Source of the DNA: Gammaproteobacteria bacterium
Lineage (GTDB): Bacteria > Pseudomonadota > Gammaproteobacteria > Pseudomonadales > Pseudohongiellaceae
Reading direction: 5' to 3'
Assembly (NCBI GenBank): GCA_024644515.1
Contig: JAHEHN010000029.1
Span: 1-46,622 of the forward strand
DNA: 46,622 nucleotides
This document shows positions 26,557-35,549 of this stretch, piece by piece. The first letter of the stretch is position 1; each line of letters starts with the position of its first letter. Both the position numbers and the translations under genes were made by a program. Under the pieces are notes generated by a model. The model saw only the letters and a program-made list of their open reading frames with translations. It searched no databases and had not been told where the DNA came from.

Positions 26557-27726
26557 TTAGATTGCCCAAACCTTAATGACATGCGGGATAGCCCGGATGT
26601 CGTTAAGGGTTTCTTCTGAAGGTTCTAATTCGATATCAATCAGATTATAGGCAATTTCATCGCGGCTCTTGTTCAGCATATCAATTACGTTGATATTCTT
26701 GTCGGCAAGAATGGATAAAATCTGCCCCAGCATACGAGGAACATTTTCATTGATTATGGCAATACGATGGCCTTCGGATTTTTCCAGCGTCAGCGAGGGA
26801 AAATTTATGGAATTTTTGATGGTACCGTTTTCAAGAAAATTACGCAGTTGATCAACAGCCATTATCGCGCAGTTTTCTTCAGCTTCATCCGTGCTGGCGC
26901 CAATATGAGGCAACAGGAATGCTTTTTTACTTTTTAATAGGCCGGGAGTAGGGAAGTCGGTTACGTAGCTGGACAGGCCGCCGTTATTTAATGCTTCAAG
27001 CAGGGCTTCTTCGTCAACAAGCGCATCTCTGGAGAAGTTCAATAGTACTGCCCCAGATTTGAAATAGTTGATTAGTTTTCTGTCTATCAGATTTCTTGTG
27101 GATTCCAGAACAGGCAAATGCAAAGTCACATAGTCCGAGCGGGAGATCAGGGAGGTCAGATTCTCCTGTTTTTCGATCTGGTTAGCCAGTCGCCATGCAG
27201 CATCTACTGAAATTGTCGGGTCATATCCCAGGACTTTCATACCCATCTGGATTGCTGTGTCTGCCACCATTGCGCCAATAGCACCCAGTCCAACAATTCC
27301 AAGGGTTTTTCCTTTCAGTTCCATGCCCTTGTATTTTTTCTTCTCAGCTTCTACCAGCTTCGACATTTCTGCCGCATCCAGTTCATGAGAAAGACTGTTT
27401 ACCCAGTTAATGCCTTCAATAATTCCTCGAGAAGACAAAAGCAGGCCACAAAGCATCAGTTCTTTGACTGCATTGGCGTTGGCACCCGGAGTATTAAAAA
27501 CTACGATGCCTTCCCTGGTATAACTATCGACAGGGATATTGTTGACACCGGCACCGGCCCGTGCCACGGCCTTCAGGTTGGGATTTATATTTTCAGCAGA
27601 CAGTTTTTGACTGCGTACAAGTAAGGCATCAGCATTTTCTACATCGGGAGATACAAGGTAATCCTTTTTGGGAAAACGTGCGAGCCCCTTGTCAGAAATC
27701 TGATTGAATGTCTGAATCTTGAGCAT
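26557..27726 (-). CDS. serA: D-3-phosphoglycerate dehydrogenase, short form with ACT domain
   Basis: SerA oxidises 3-phosphoglycerate, the first step of serine synthesis. The 389-residue product has the Rossmann motif LGIVGLGAIGAMVADTA, the catalytic Arg in NFSRDALVDEEAL, His in LLPHIGASTDEAEEN, and a C-terminal ACT domain (~residues 315-389) starting around HRIAIINENVPRMLG for serine feedback. It lacks the intervening domain of the long form, so it is of the ~390-residue type. It precedes serC in an operon. Confidence 0.95.
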   Translation of the reverse strand: MLKIQTFNQISDKGLARFPKKDYLVSPDVENADALLVRSQKLSAENINPNLKAVARAGAGVNNIPVDSYTREGIVVFNTPGANANAVKELMLCGLLLSSRGIIEGINWVNSLSHELDAAEMSKLVEAEKKKYKGMELKGKTLGIVGLGAIGAMVADTAIQMGMKVLGYDPTISVDAAWRLANQIEKQENLTSLISRSDYVTLHLPVLESTRNLIDRKLINYFKSGAVLLNFSRDALVDEEALLEALNNGGLSSYVTDFPTPGLLKSKKAFLLPHIGASTDEAEENCAIMAVDQLRNFLENGTIKNSINFPSLTLEKSEGHRIAIINENVPRMLGQILSILADKNINVIDMLNKSRDEIAYNLIDIELEPSEETLNDIRAIPHVIKVWAI

Positions 27727-27772
27727 TTGATGGTCTTCCCTTGAGGTGTTATTGACTTGAATGCCGGGCTTG

Positions 27773-27779
27773 CCCCCCC
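27773..27779 (-). repeat. C7 (G7 on the coding strand) upstream of serA
   Basis: On the serA coding strand this is a run of seven G, 46 bases before the start codon. It is shorter than the other tracts and may be chance. Confidence 0.4.
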
Positions 27780-27880
27780 GGAAAATTTAGGGGCGGATTT
27801 ATACAGGGAAATCGTCAAAATTTCCAGTTAAAACCTTTGTCTATGAGATAATGAGGGGAAATACCAACACTGGTTTGGCC

Positions 27881-28198
27881 ATGAATTCTGACTGGTTTGT
27901 CTACATATTGCGCACGGCTGGCGGCGCCCTGTACACCGGGATTACGACTGATGTGTCGCGGCGCCTGGATGAGCATGCCGGAATCGGTGCCGGGGCAAAA
28001 GGGGCGAAGGGTGTTAAAAGAAAAAAAGGGGCAAAAAGTCTGCGTGGTAAAGGCCCTCTGGAGCTTGTCTGGCATACCGCTGTCAAAAATCGCAGTGAAG
28101 CGTCTGTACTTGAAGCGCGGATCAAGAAATTGTCGCGAAATTCCAAGGAGCAGCTGGTAAGTGGCGATCGGGGAGTACTTGAGAATATGTTTCCCTGA
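27881..28198 (+). CDS. GIY-YIG nuclease superfamily protein (YhbQ/UPF0213-like)
   Basis: The product is 105 residues from the ATG at 27881, which gives the usual N-terminus [12 protein letters not shown]; an ATG at 27851 would add ten residues. The GIY-YIG motif appears as VYILRT followed by [16 protein letters not shown], and the conserved Glu is in [15 protein letters not shown]. Between them is a Gly/Lys/Arg-rich insert (about residues 39-63) that looks flexible and may bind nucleic acid. Family members are small DNA-binding or nuclease proteins of uncertain role. Confidence 0.9.
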   Translation: MNSDWFVYILRTAGGALYTGITTDVSRRLDEHAGIGAGAKGAKGVKRKKGAKSLRGKGPLELVWHTAVKNRSEASVLEARIKKLSRNSKEQLVSGDRGVLENMFP

Positions 28199-28258
28199 AT
28201 GCCTCAATGTTCATTCTGGGGTATAATTCGTTTTTTTTAAAACATGATCAGGTTAAGT

Positions 28259-29533
28259 ATGACTGAGGCGAAAAACATCGTCCCACTGCAAATGCAGGAA
28301 CTCGGAAAGAATGCTCGAGCGGCTTCCCGTGTTATGGCAGCAGCAGACACGGCTGTTAAAAATGCAGCCCTGCTTGCAGCTATGGACGCCATTGACTCAA
28401 CCCATGACAAGCTTGCCAGTGCCAATGCCAGGGATCTGGAAGCCGGCACTAAAAAAGGGCTGGATCCTGCCATGCTGGATCGCCTGGAGCTCACGCCTGC
28501 GAGAATTGAGAATATGCTGGATGGTTTACGGCAGGTTGCAGCCCTGTCAGATCCTATTGGGGAAATAGGCGAGATGCGCTATATGCCTAGCGGCATTCAG
28601 GTAGGCAGGATGCGAGTTCCGTTGGGAGTGATCGGGATTATTTATGAATCCAGGCCCAATGTGACTGCCGAAGCCGCCAGTTTATGTTTGAAATCCGGCA
28701 ATGCCACCATTTTGCGTGGCGGCTCGGAAGCATTTTATTCCAACCAGGCCATTGCAGACTGCATACGTCAGGGGCTTGAGACAGCCGGATTGCCGGCAGC
28801 TGCTGTGCAGGTGGTTGGGACTACAGATCGCTCCGCTGTTGGTGAGCTGATTACCATGCCTGAATACGTTGATGTCATTGTTCCCCGGGGTGGTAAAGGT
28901 CTGATTGAAAGAATAAGTAATGAGGCAAAGGTGCCTGTGATCAAACATCTGGATGGAATCTGTCATGTTTATATTGATGATGGGGCAGATATCACGAAGG
29001 CGGTAAATATCGCACTTAATTCAAAGACCAACCGCTATGGTGTCTGTAATGCAATGGAAACACTTCTGGTTGCTGAGTCCATGTCTGCGGAGGTGCTGCC
29101 GCAACTTGAGCAGGTCTACAGTGATTTCGATGTGGAGATACGCGGTTGTAAAAAGACCTGTGTATTAATGGTAAGCGCGAAGGAAGCCAGTGAAGAAGAC
29201 TGGAGCACAGAATACCTTGCTCCGGTGCTTTCAATTCGTGTCGTTTCCGGTATTGATGAAGCCATTGACCATATCAATACCTATAGCTCCCAGCATACGG
29301 ATACGATTGTTACGGAAGATTATAGCCGCGGTCGGCGTTTCCTCAGGGAAGTAGATTCCAGTTCAGTGATGATTAATGCATCAACGCGTTTCGCTGATGG
29401 TTTCCAGTATGGGTTGGGCGCAGAAATAGGTATTTCTACAGACAAAATTCATGCGCGTGGACCAGTGGGGCTCGAAGGTCTCACTTCACAAAAATATGTT
29501 GTGCTGGGTGATGGTCATGTCCTTGAGAAATAG
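28259..29533 (+). CDS. proA: Gamma-glutamyl phosphate reductase
   Basis: ProA reduces gamma-glutamyl phosphate to glutamate-5-semialdehyde with NADPH in proline synthesis. The product is about 424 residues, a normal length. It shows [36 protein letters not shown] and the catalytic cysteine in [15 protein letters not shown] place the start at 28259 ([10 protein letters not shown]) because the five extra upstream codons have no support. It heads the cluster proA-nadD-rsfS-rlmH, with nadD eight bases downstream. Confidence 0.96.
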   Translation: MTEAKNIVPLQMQELGKNARAASRVMAAADTAVKNAALLAAMDAIDSTHDKLASANARDLEAGTKKGLDPAMLDRLELTPARIENMLDGLRQVAALSDPIGEIGEMRYMPSGIQVGRMRVPLGVIGIIYESRPNVTAEAASLCLKSGNATILRGGSEAFYSNQAIADCIRQGLETAGLPAAAVQVVGTTDRSAVGELITMPEYVDVIVPRGGKGLIERISNEAKVPVIKHLDGICHVYIDDGADITKAVNIALNSKTNRYGVCNAMETLLVAESMSAEVLPQLEQVYSDFDVEIRGCKKTCVLMVSAKEASEEDWSTEYLAPVLSIRVVSGIDEAIDHINTYSSQHTDTIVTEDYSRGRRFLREVDSSSVMINASTRFADGFQYGLGAEIGISTDKIHARGPVGLEGLTSQKYVVLGDGHVLEK

Positions 29534-29541
29534 AACTTGCA

Positions 29542-30210
29542 GTGAATGAAAGTACTGCGTCAGCGCTGGATCTAGGCTTGATGGGTGGGATGTTTGATCC
29601 TGTCCACCAGGGGCACCTTAAAATAGCACTCACCTCCCTTGAGAATTTACAACTTGATGCAATCCGACTGCTACCGTGTGGCAACCCGGTCCATCGGGGT
29701 GGGGTGTTTGCTTCTGCGCAAAATCGCCTGGCTATGCTGAGATTGGCGGTTGAAAGTTATCCGGATATTGGAATAGATGATCGTGAACTTAACAGCAATG
29801 ACCCTTCCTTTACCCTGACAAGTTTGCAAAAAATAAAACAGGAGCAGCCCGATGCAAGGCTTTTCTTCATTATGGGTCAGGACGCTTTCAATAATTTTCA
29901 TACCTGGCATCGATGGCACGACATATTTTTGTTAACTCACATTATTGTTGCTGCAAGACCTGGCTATCAGCTTAATCCTGTTAAAGAATTAGAGAGTGAA
30001 TTAAAAAAACGAATAGTGCCATCAGTAGAAAAATTGAAACAGACAGAAAATGGAAAAATTCTGGTTACAGAATATGACTTGCTGGATATTTCCTCATCAA
30101 TGGTAAGGCAGGCCATCTTTAGTCAAAAAAGTGTGGCGGAGTTGGTGCCAGAAAAAGTTGCTCATTATATAGATACTCACAAGTTATATGCCCGGGAGGC
30201 TGACATTTGA
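29542..30210 (+). CDS. nadD: Nicotinate-nucleotide adenylyltransferase
   Basis: NadD converts nicotinate mononucleotide and ATP to deamido-NAD in NAD synthesis. The 222-residue product has the nucleotidyltransferase signature GGMFDPVHQGHL near the start, FFIMGQDAFNNFHTWHRW in the middle and the ISSSMVRQ motif (ISSTxIR-like) near the end. It starts with GTG and its stop overlaps the TTG start of rsfS, so translation is likely coupled. Confidence 0.96.
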   Translation: MNESTASALDLGLMGGMFDPVHQGHLKIALTSLENLQLDAIRLLPCGNPVHRGGVFASAQNRLAMLRLAVESYPDIGIDDRELNSNDPSFTLTSLQKIKQEQPDARLFFIMGQDAFNNFHTWHRWHDIFLLTHIIVAARPGYQLNPVKELESELKKRIVPSVEKLKQTENGKILVTEYDLLDISSSMVRQAIFSQKSVAELVPEKVAHYIDTHKLYAREADI

Positions 30211-30545
30211 ACGCTGAAAACCTCAAAGATATTGTTATTAATACTCTTGACGATATGAAAGGCAGGGAAGTGACCTGTTTACATGTTACTGATATTACGA
30301 CCATTACCGATTATATGGTTGTAGTTACCGGGACATCATCAAGGCATGTCAGATCCCTGGCTGAAGATGTTGCGAAAAAAGTCAAAGACAGTGGTAGTCC
30401 GGTCTATGGTATGGAAGGTCAGAATCAGGGTGAATGGGTTTTACTGGACCTGGGTGATGTTCTGGTTCATGTAATGACAGAAGATATTCGAAAAATGTAT
30501 GACCTTGAATCGCTCTGGGATATGAAGCCTTCCGATAAAAAATAA
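30207..30545 (+). CDS. rsfS: Ribosomal silencing factor RsfS
   Basis: This 112-residue protein of the Iojap/RsfS family binds ribosomal protein uL14 and keeps subunits apart when nutrients are scarce. Visible features are CLHVTDITTITDYMVVVTGTSSRHV and GQNQGEWVLLDLGDVLVHVM at the expected places. The TTG start overlaps the nadD stop by four bases. Confidence 0.96.
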   Translation: MNAENLKDIVINTLDDMKGREVTCLHVTDITTITDYMVVVTGTSSRHVRSLAEDVAKKVKDSGSPVYGMEGQNQGEWVLLDLGDVLVHVMTEDIRKMYDLESLWDMKPSDKK

Positions 30546-30591
30546 AGTTTTGTGACGCCAGAAACGTTACTTTTCCCTATACGCCCTGAAT

Positions 30592-31065
30592 ATGAAAATA
30601 AAGCTCATTGCAGTTGGAACAAAAATGCCGACCTGGGTTGAAACGGCAGTCAATGAGTATCAAAAACGTCTGCCAGGAAACTTTCAGTTAATCATCACCG
30701 AGATTCCCCTGGCGAAAAGATCCAAAGCCAACTCAGATATAGCAAAACTTTGTGAAGCCGAGGGAAAAGCACTATTAAATGCCGTTGCGCCGGGTGATTA
30801 TCTGGTAGCGCTGGATGTAAAAGGGAAGTCTCTGGCAACCCAGATGATGGCCAATAAAATTGGTGCATTAAAGGATATTGGTCAGGATCTGGCATTACTG
30901 GTGGGTGGTCCGGATGGACTTTCAGAGAAATGCCTTGAGTCAGCTCAGGAAGCATGGTCACTCTCTGCTTTAACAATGCCGCATACTATTGTTAGAATCG
31001 TGGTAGCAGAGCAGATTTACAGGGTCTGGAGTGTTTTGGCAGGGCATCCCTACCATCGGGAATAG
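30592..31065 (+). CDS. rlmH: 23S rRNA (pseudouridine1915-N3)-methyltransferase
   Basis: RlmH is a SPOUT-class methyltransferase that modifies pseudouridine 1915 of 23S rRNA. The 157-residue product starts MKIKLIAVGTKMPTWV and has the knot region ALLVGGPDGLSE and SALTMPHTIVRIVVAEQIYR, with the conserved end GHPYHRE. It follows rsfS by 46 bases in the usual order. Confidence 0.97.
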   Translation: MKIKLIAVGTKMPTWVETAVNEYQKRLPGNFQLIITEIPLAKRSKANSDIAKLCEAEGKALLNAVAPGDYLVALDVKGKSLATQMMANKIGALKDIGQDLALLVGGPDGLSEKCLESAQEAWSLSALTMPHTIVRIVVAEQIYRVWSVLAGHPYHRE

Positions 31066-31100
31066 CTGAAACTGGCTAAAAACAAAAGTCTGCTGGATTC

Positions 31101-31116
31101 ACCGATCAGTATCGGT
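31101..31116. other. Perfect hairpin after rlmH
   Basis: ACCGAT-CAGT-ATCGGT lies 35 bases after the rlmH stop. It has no T run, so termination here is doubtful. An inverted repeat TACTAT/ATAGTA (31137-31156) follows before mrdA. Confidence 0.5.
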
Positions 31117-31202
31117 AAATAAAGAAGAACTACGGATACTATAAATCCAGATAGTATAAACTCAGGTAGTTAAATACAGGCAGTACACCAAAGTGGACTT
31201 AC

Positions 31203-33242
31203 GTGATATCAGTAATGACTGAAAAAATCACAATACAGGATCACCAACTCGAACGGCAAATAGTTTTGTCGAGAATCATCGTCGGCGGCGTAATCGCATT
31301 CTTGTTAATCCTTGCCTTGATTGCCCGACTATTCTTCCTTCAGGTCAATCAGCACGATTATTATTCAACCAAGTCTGATAATTATCGAATTCATGTTCAG
31401 CCCATCGTTCCTACAAGGGGGTTAATTTACGATAGAAATGGTACCTTGCTGGCAGAAAACGTGCCCAGTTTTACGCTTACCCTCGTTCGGGAACATGCTG
31501 GTGATGTTGATAAGGTGGTTGATGTAATTGAATCTCTTATCTCTCTGACAGAAGAAGACAGGGAAAAGTTACGTGGTCGCTTGCGAAGTCGAAGTATTCC
31601 TCACTCCTCTGTTCCAGTTCGTTTTAATCTAAGTGAAGAAGAGATTGCCAGAATTTCTGTGAATCAGTTTCGCTTGCCAGGTGTCAGCGTAGAGGCTCAA
31701 CTTGTGCGGCATTATCCGGAAGGCGAAATTTTTGCTCACTCAGTTGGCTATCTGGGCAGCATTACAGAAGACGAATTAAAAGCAGTTGATCCTGTCAATT
31801 ACAGTGGTACCCATCAGATAGGCAAGCAGGGAATTGAGAAGTTTTATGAAGATATTCTCCATGGCCAGGTAGGTTATCAAACCGTCGAAAAAAATGCCCG
31901 CGGTCAGATCATGAGCGTTCTGGACAGAACTGATCCGGTTCCTGGTCAGGATATTGTGTTGAACCTTGACAGTAATATACAAAAAGCCGCAGTAGAAGCG
32001 TTGGGTGACTATCGTGGCGCAGTAGTGGCAATTGATCCTGAGACCGGTGGTATTTTAGCTTTGGTGAGTAAACCTGCGTATGACCCGAATCTTTTTGTAC
32101 AGGGAATCAGTCGAAAAGATTATGCCTCTCTTAATGATCCGGTAAATTCGCCCTTATTTAACCGCGCACTGGCCAAATATGCGCCGGGCTCCACAGTAAA
32201 ACCTTTTATCAGTCTTGCAGCGCTGAATGAAGGCTATCGTACTCCGGAGGATACTGTAGATGACCCCGGCTACTATCAATTGGGTAATCATAAACACTAC
32301 GACTGGACCTGGTGGTCGAATAAGACCGGTCATGGCACAGTTGATATGCAAAGAGCAATCTATCAGTCATGTAATGTGTATTTCTGGGATCTTGCCATGG
32401 ACATGGGTATTGACCAGATGCATGACTTCCTTTTCCGTTTTGGTTTTGGGCGAAATGTCAGCCTGGATTTGCCACAGGCCAGCACCGGTACCTTGCCTTC
32501 ACGGGAATGGAAATTGAATGCCATTGGTGAGCCCTGGTATCCCGGAGAAACAATTAACTCCTATGTCGGACAGGGTTATACAGAAGCAACCCCGTTACAA
32601 CTGGCGACGGCAACCATGCTTATGTCCAATAAAGGAAAATGGCATCGCCCTGCAGTGATGAGGCAAATCGGCACGGACTCCTCACCGGTCATAGAGTCCA
32701 CTTTTCTTCCGGATATAGAAATTAATAATCCGGATTACTGGGACTTTATAGCCGAATCCATGGAGATGGTTGTTAGCAGGGGATATGGCGGTGAATACAG
32801 AACCTATGGTTCTGCCTATCCCTATATTGCAGCCGCAGAACCTTTGAAATACCGCATGGCCGGTAAATCCGGTACAGCCCAGGTTATTGCTATTCTGGAA
32901 AATTACGACAGAGCCGATGAGGTACCGGAAAAATACCGGGAACATGCATGGTTTATTTCTTTTGCACCGGTTGATAATCCCAAAATTGCCCTGGCGGTTT
33001 TTGTCGAACATGGCGAGGCTGGCAGCTCTGTTGCTGGCCCTATTGCCAGAAATGTTCTTGATGCCTACCTTCTTGATGAGCAGGGTGAATTGAAAGCGGA
33101 ATTTATTTATCCGCAAATTTCAGAAGAGGATGAAGGGGCTGAATCAGCAATGCCGGTTAAAGAGTCTGTCGTTGGTTCAGCAAGCGACACAACGGACTCG
33201 CTTGCGGAAGAAAATGTGAATCTTGTCAGCGTCAATCAGTAG
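31203..33242 (+). CDS. mrdA: Penicillin-binding protein 2 (peptidoglycan D,D-transpeptidase)
   Basis: This 679-residue inner-membrane transpeptidase of the elongasome cross-links peptidoglycan during rod growth. One membrane segment lies near residues 24-46. A dimerisation domain follows, and the transpeptidase motifs are S330-TVK333, S389-C-N391 and K555-SG557. The tail after residue ~640 is Glu/Ser-rich and probably disordered. The GTG at 31203 is five bases after AGTGGA; an ATG at 31215 is an alternative. rodA follows 24 bases downstream, as usual. Confidence 0.96.
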   Translation: MISVMTEKITIQDHQLERQIVLSRIIVGGVIAFLLILALIARLFFLQVNQHDYYSTKSDNYRIHVQPIVPTRGLIYDRNGTLLAENVPSFTLTLVREHAGDVDKVVDVIESLISLTEEDREKLRGRLRSRSIPHSSVPVRFNLSEEEIARISVNQFRLPGVSVEAQLVRHYPEGEIFAHSVGYLGSITEDELKAVDPVNYSGTHQIGKQGIEKFYEDILHGQVGYQTVEKNARGQIMSVLDRTDPVPGQDIVLNLDSNIQKAAVEALGDYRGAVVAIDPETGGILALVSKPAYDPNLFVQGISRKDYASLNDPVNSPLFNRALAKYAPGSTVKPFISLAALNEGYRTPEDTVDDPGYYQLGNHKHYDWTWWSNKTGHGTVDMQRAIYQSCNVYFWDLAMDMGIDQMHDFLFRFGFGRNVSLDLPQASTGTLPSREWKLNAIGEPWYPGETINSYVGQGYTEATPLQLATATMLMSNKGKWHRPAVMRQIGTDSSPVIESTFLPDIEINNPDYWDFIAESMEMVVSRGYGGEYRTYGSAYPYIAAAEPLKYRMAGKSGTAQVIAILENYDRADEVPEKYREHAWFISFAPVDNPKIALAVFVEHGEAGSSVAGPIARNVLDAYLLDEQGELKAEFIYPQISEEDEGAESAMPVKESVVGSASDTTDSLAEENVNLVSVNQ

Positions 33243-33266
33243 CTATCAAATCGTGATGGAGAAAGT

Positions 33267-34415
33267 TTGAGTAGTCAGGATTTTATCAGGCATATGGGCT
33301 ATATCGGTAAAGACCTTGGGCGCCGCAAGAGTGTCTGGAAATATCTGCATATCGATTTTCCTTTATTGGTTGCCCTTCTGATATTACTCGGTTTTGGTTT
33401 GATGGTGCTGTACAGCGCGACAGATGGCAACATGTCGATGATGGGGCGCCAGATAACCTTTATTATTGTTTCTTTGGGCGCAATGCTGTTTATGGCCCAG
33501 CTGGAGGTCAGAATTCTCAGGCGTTGGGCGCCCTGGATGTATCTGGGGGGAATGGCCTTGCTTGTGGCTGTCATTTTCTATGGCAGTATCGGTGGCGGTG
33601 CCAGGCGCTGGATTGATTTGCCATTACTCCCCCGCTTTCAGCCCTCTGAAATCATGAAAGTAGTCTTGCCGCTTTGTGTTGCCGGTTACTTTTCCAAGCG
33701 AGCAATACCCCCGCGTCTTAAACATATTTTTTGGGCCTTGGCAATAATCATGCTGCCTACAGCTCTCATTGCTATTCAGCCAGATCTTGGGACTGCCTTG
33801 CTGATAGCCGTATCAGGCCTTTTTGTTATTTTGCTGGCAGGTATTAACTGGAAATTGGTTTTTTCTTTTCTGGGCGTGGCCATCCTCTCCAGTCCAGCAC
33901 TATGGATATTTTATATGTCCGATTATCAGAAGCAGCGAGTGAAAACCCTGTTTGATCCGCAAAGTGACCCGCTGGGTACCGGATGGAATATTATCCAGTC
34001 ACAAACAGCAATTGGATCTGGCGGTGTCTTTGGCAAGGGCTGGCTAAACGGTGTGCAATCGCGTCTGGACTTTCTTCCGGAAGGGCAAACTGACTTTATA
34101 GTAGCGGTACTGGCGGAGGAATTTGGCTTGCTGGGAATGCTGTTCCTGCTTCTGTTGTATATCGCTATTATCGGACGCGGACTTTATATCGCGGCAACTG
34201 CCCAGGATACTTACAGCCGTTTATTGGCAGGCAGTATCATTCTTACTTTTTTTGTCTATGTATTCGTTAATATAGGTATGGTGAGTGGAATTTTGCCTGT
34301 TGTAGGTGTGCCTTTGCCCATGGTTAGTCTGGGGGGCACTTCAATCCTGACCCTGATGGTAGGCTTTGGCATTCTGATGTCTATTCATACACATAACAAG
34401 ACCCTTATTCCCTGA
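33267..34415 (+). CDS. rodA: Rod-shape peptidoglycan glycosyltransferase RodA
   Basis: RodA is a SEDS-family glycosyltransferase that works with PBP2 in lateral wall synthesis. The 382-residue product has about ten membrane segments and the family motifs ALIAIQPDLGTALLIAVSG, WNIIQSQTAIGSGG, LPEGQTDFIVAVLAEEFG and the PMVSLGGTSILTLM end. The TTG start at 33267 has GGAGAAAG upstream. The stop codon lies in a hairpin (34403-34421). Confidence 0.97.
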   Translation: MSSQDFIRHMGYIGKDLGRRKSVWKYLHIDFPLLVALLILLGFGLMVLYSATDGNMSMMGRQITFIIVSLGAMLFMAQLEVRILRRWAPWMYLGGMALLVAVIFYGSIGGGARRWIDLPLLPRFQPSEIMKVVLPLCVAGYFSKRAIPPRLKHIFWALAIIMLPTALIAIQPDLGTALLIAVSGLFVILLAGINWKLVFSFLGVAILSSPALWIFYMSDYQKQRVKTLFDPQSDPLGTGWNIIQSQTAIGSGGVFGKGWLNGVQSRLDFLPEGQTDFIVAVLAEEFGLLGMLFLLLLYIAIIGRGLYIAATAQDTYSRLLAGSIILTFFVYVFVNIGMVSGILPVVGVPLPMVSLGGTSILTLMVGFGILMSIHTHNKTLIP

Positions 34416-34427
34416 ATAAGGTATAAT
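34403..34427 (+). promoter_or_regulatory. Hairpin over the rodA stop with adjacent TATAAT
   Basis: CCTTATTC-CCT-GAATAAGG encloses the rodA stop codon and is followed at once by TATAAT (34422-34427), a possible -10 element for rlpA. No convincing -35 is seen, and there is no T run. Confidence 0.4.
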
Positions 34428-34476
34428 TTGCGCTATTTTGATGAAACCAAGACTCTGCTGAGGAGTGAATATTCAA

Positions 34477-35388
34477 GTGTCTTTTTGGTCTAGCTTGACC
34501 AGATTCCTGATTATCGCCCTGGCTGCCACTCTGGCAGCTTGTGTAAGTCCAACTACCCCTCAAAAAACTGGTTCAGGCCGTTATGAAATGGCTGATGACA
34601 GCCCGGTTCTTGAGCCTATTGACCTCTCGGCAGTGCCACCCGTTATTCCTGAACCTGTGACTCGAACCATTGCTGGAAACAAAAGCCCCTATACAGTTAA
34701 CGGGATGACTTATTATGTAATGGATTCAGAGGAAGGCTATGAGGAAACTGGAATGGCTTCCTGGTATGGCCGAAAATTTCATGGTCACCTGACTTCCAAT
34801 GGTGAGATCTATGACATGTTCACTCTGACCGCGGCCCATAAATCGCTACCCATCCCCAGTTTTCTCGAGGTTACCAATCTGGACAATGGCAAAAGTGTGG
34901 TGGTCAGGGTTAATGACAGGGGCCCCTTTCATGATGACAGAATCGTCGACCTATCCTATGCCGCGGCTGCCAGTCTGGATTATGCAGCTAACGGTACTGC
35001 CCGAGTCAGGGTAAAGGCATTGTTACCTGATTCGCCTGCTGAATCTCCCCGCTTTACACAACAGAGCGCCTCGTCAGAAAGTGGTCCTGATGCGCAGGCA
35101 ACCCAGGAACTGGTGCTGCAGGAACGAAACCGCATTGAGCAGGGGGCTGGACTGGATTTTCTCCAGGTAGCGGCATTTAGCAACGAAAATAGCGCTATAG
35201 AACTGATGAAAAGGGTAAAACTACTCACCTCGCTGCCGGTATTTATTCGTAGCGATAGTGATGGCGGGACGGGAAACCTGTTGCATCGAGTGCGTCTTGG
35301 CCCCTTAAATGAGACAATAGATCTGCGCGCACTGATCACATTAATTGTTGATGCCGGTCTGGGCACGCCGTTCAGGGTCAGGCAATAA
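34477..35388 (+). CDS. rlpA: Septal-ring lipoprotein / lytic transglycosylase RlpA
   Basis: RlpA is an outer-membrane lipoprotein that in Pseudomonas cleaves peptide-free glycan strands at the septum. The product has a lipobox (LAATLAAC), a double-psi beta-barrel domain (GMASWYGRKFHGHLTSNGE, then VRVNDRGPFHDDRIVDLS) and a C-terminal SPOR domain (about the last 80 residues, DFLQVAAFSNENSA) that binds denuded glycan. The start may be GTG 34477, with AGGAG 11 bases upstream, or GTG 34465, where AGGAG overlaps the codon. In many relatives mltB lies between rodA and rlpA; it is absent here. Confidence 0.93.
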   Translation: MSFWSSLTRFLIIALAATLAACVSPTTPQKTGSGRYEMADDSPVLEPIDLSAVPPVIPEPVTRTIAGNKSPYTVNGMTYYVMDSEEGYEETGMASWYGRKFHGHLTSNGEIYDMFTLTAAHKSLPIPSFLEVTNLDNGKSVVVRVNDRGPFHDDRIVDLSYAAAASLDYAANGTARVRVKALLPDSPAESPRFTQQSASSESGPDAQATQELVLQERNRIEQGAGLDFLQVAAFSNENSAIELMKRVKLLTSLPVFIRSDSDGGTGNLLHRVRLGPLNETIDLRALITLIVDAGLGTPFRVRQ

Positions 35389-35455
35389 ACATAATGTTGC
35401 CATTTTTTAGACAGACAATTATTAGACAATTACCAGATAAGATCACAGACCTCAG

Positions 35456-35477
35456 ATTGCAAATTTCAAATTGCAAT
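35456..35477. promoter_or_regulatory. Dyad upstream of dacA
   Basis: ATTGCAA-N8-TTGCAAT is a perfect 7-bp dyad 73 bases before the dacA start. It has the size of an operator for a dimeric regulator, but no regulator is identified. Confidence 0.3.
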
Positions 35478-35549
35478 GTAATAGACTGAACCAGAACAGA
35501 GATTAAATCCTTTGACCAGAAACTGAAAACAATTTTCATGAGGACAGAA

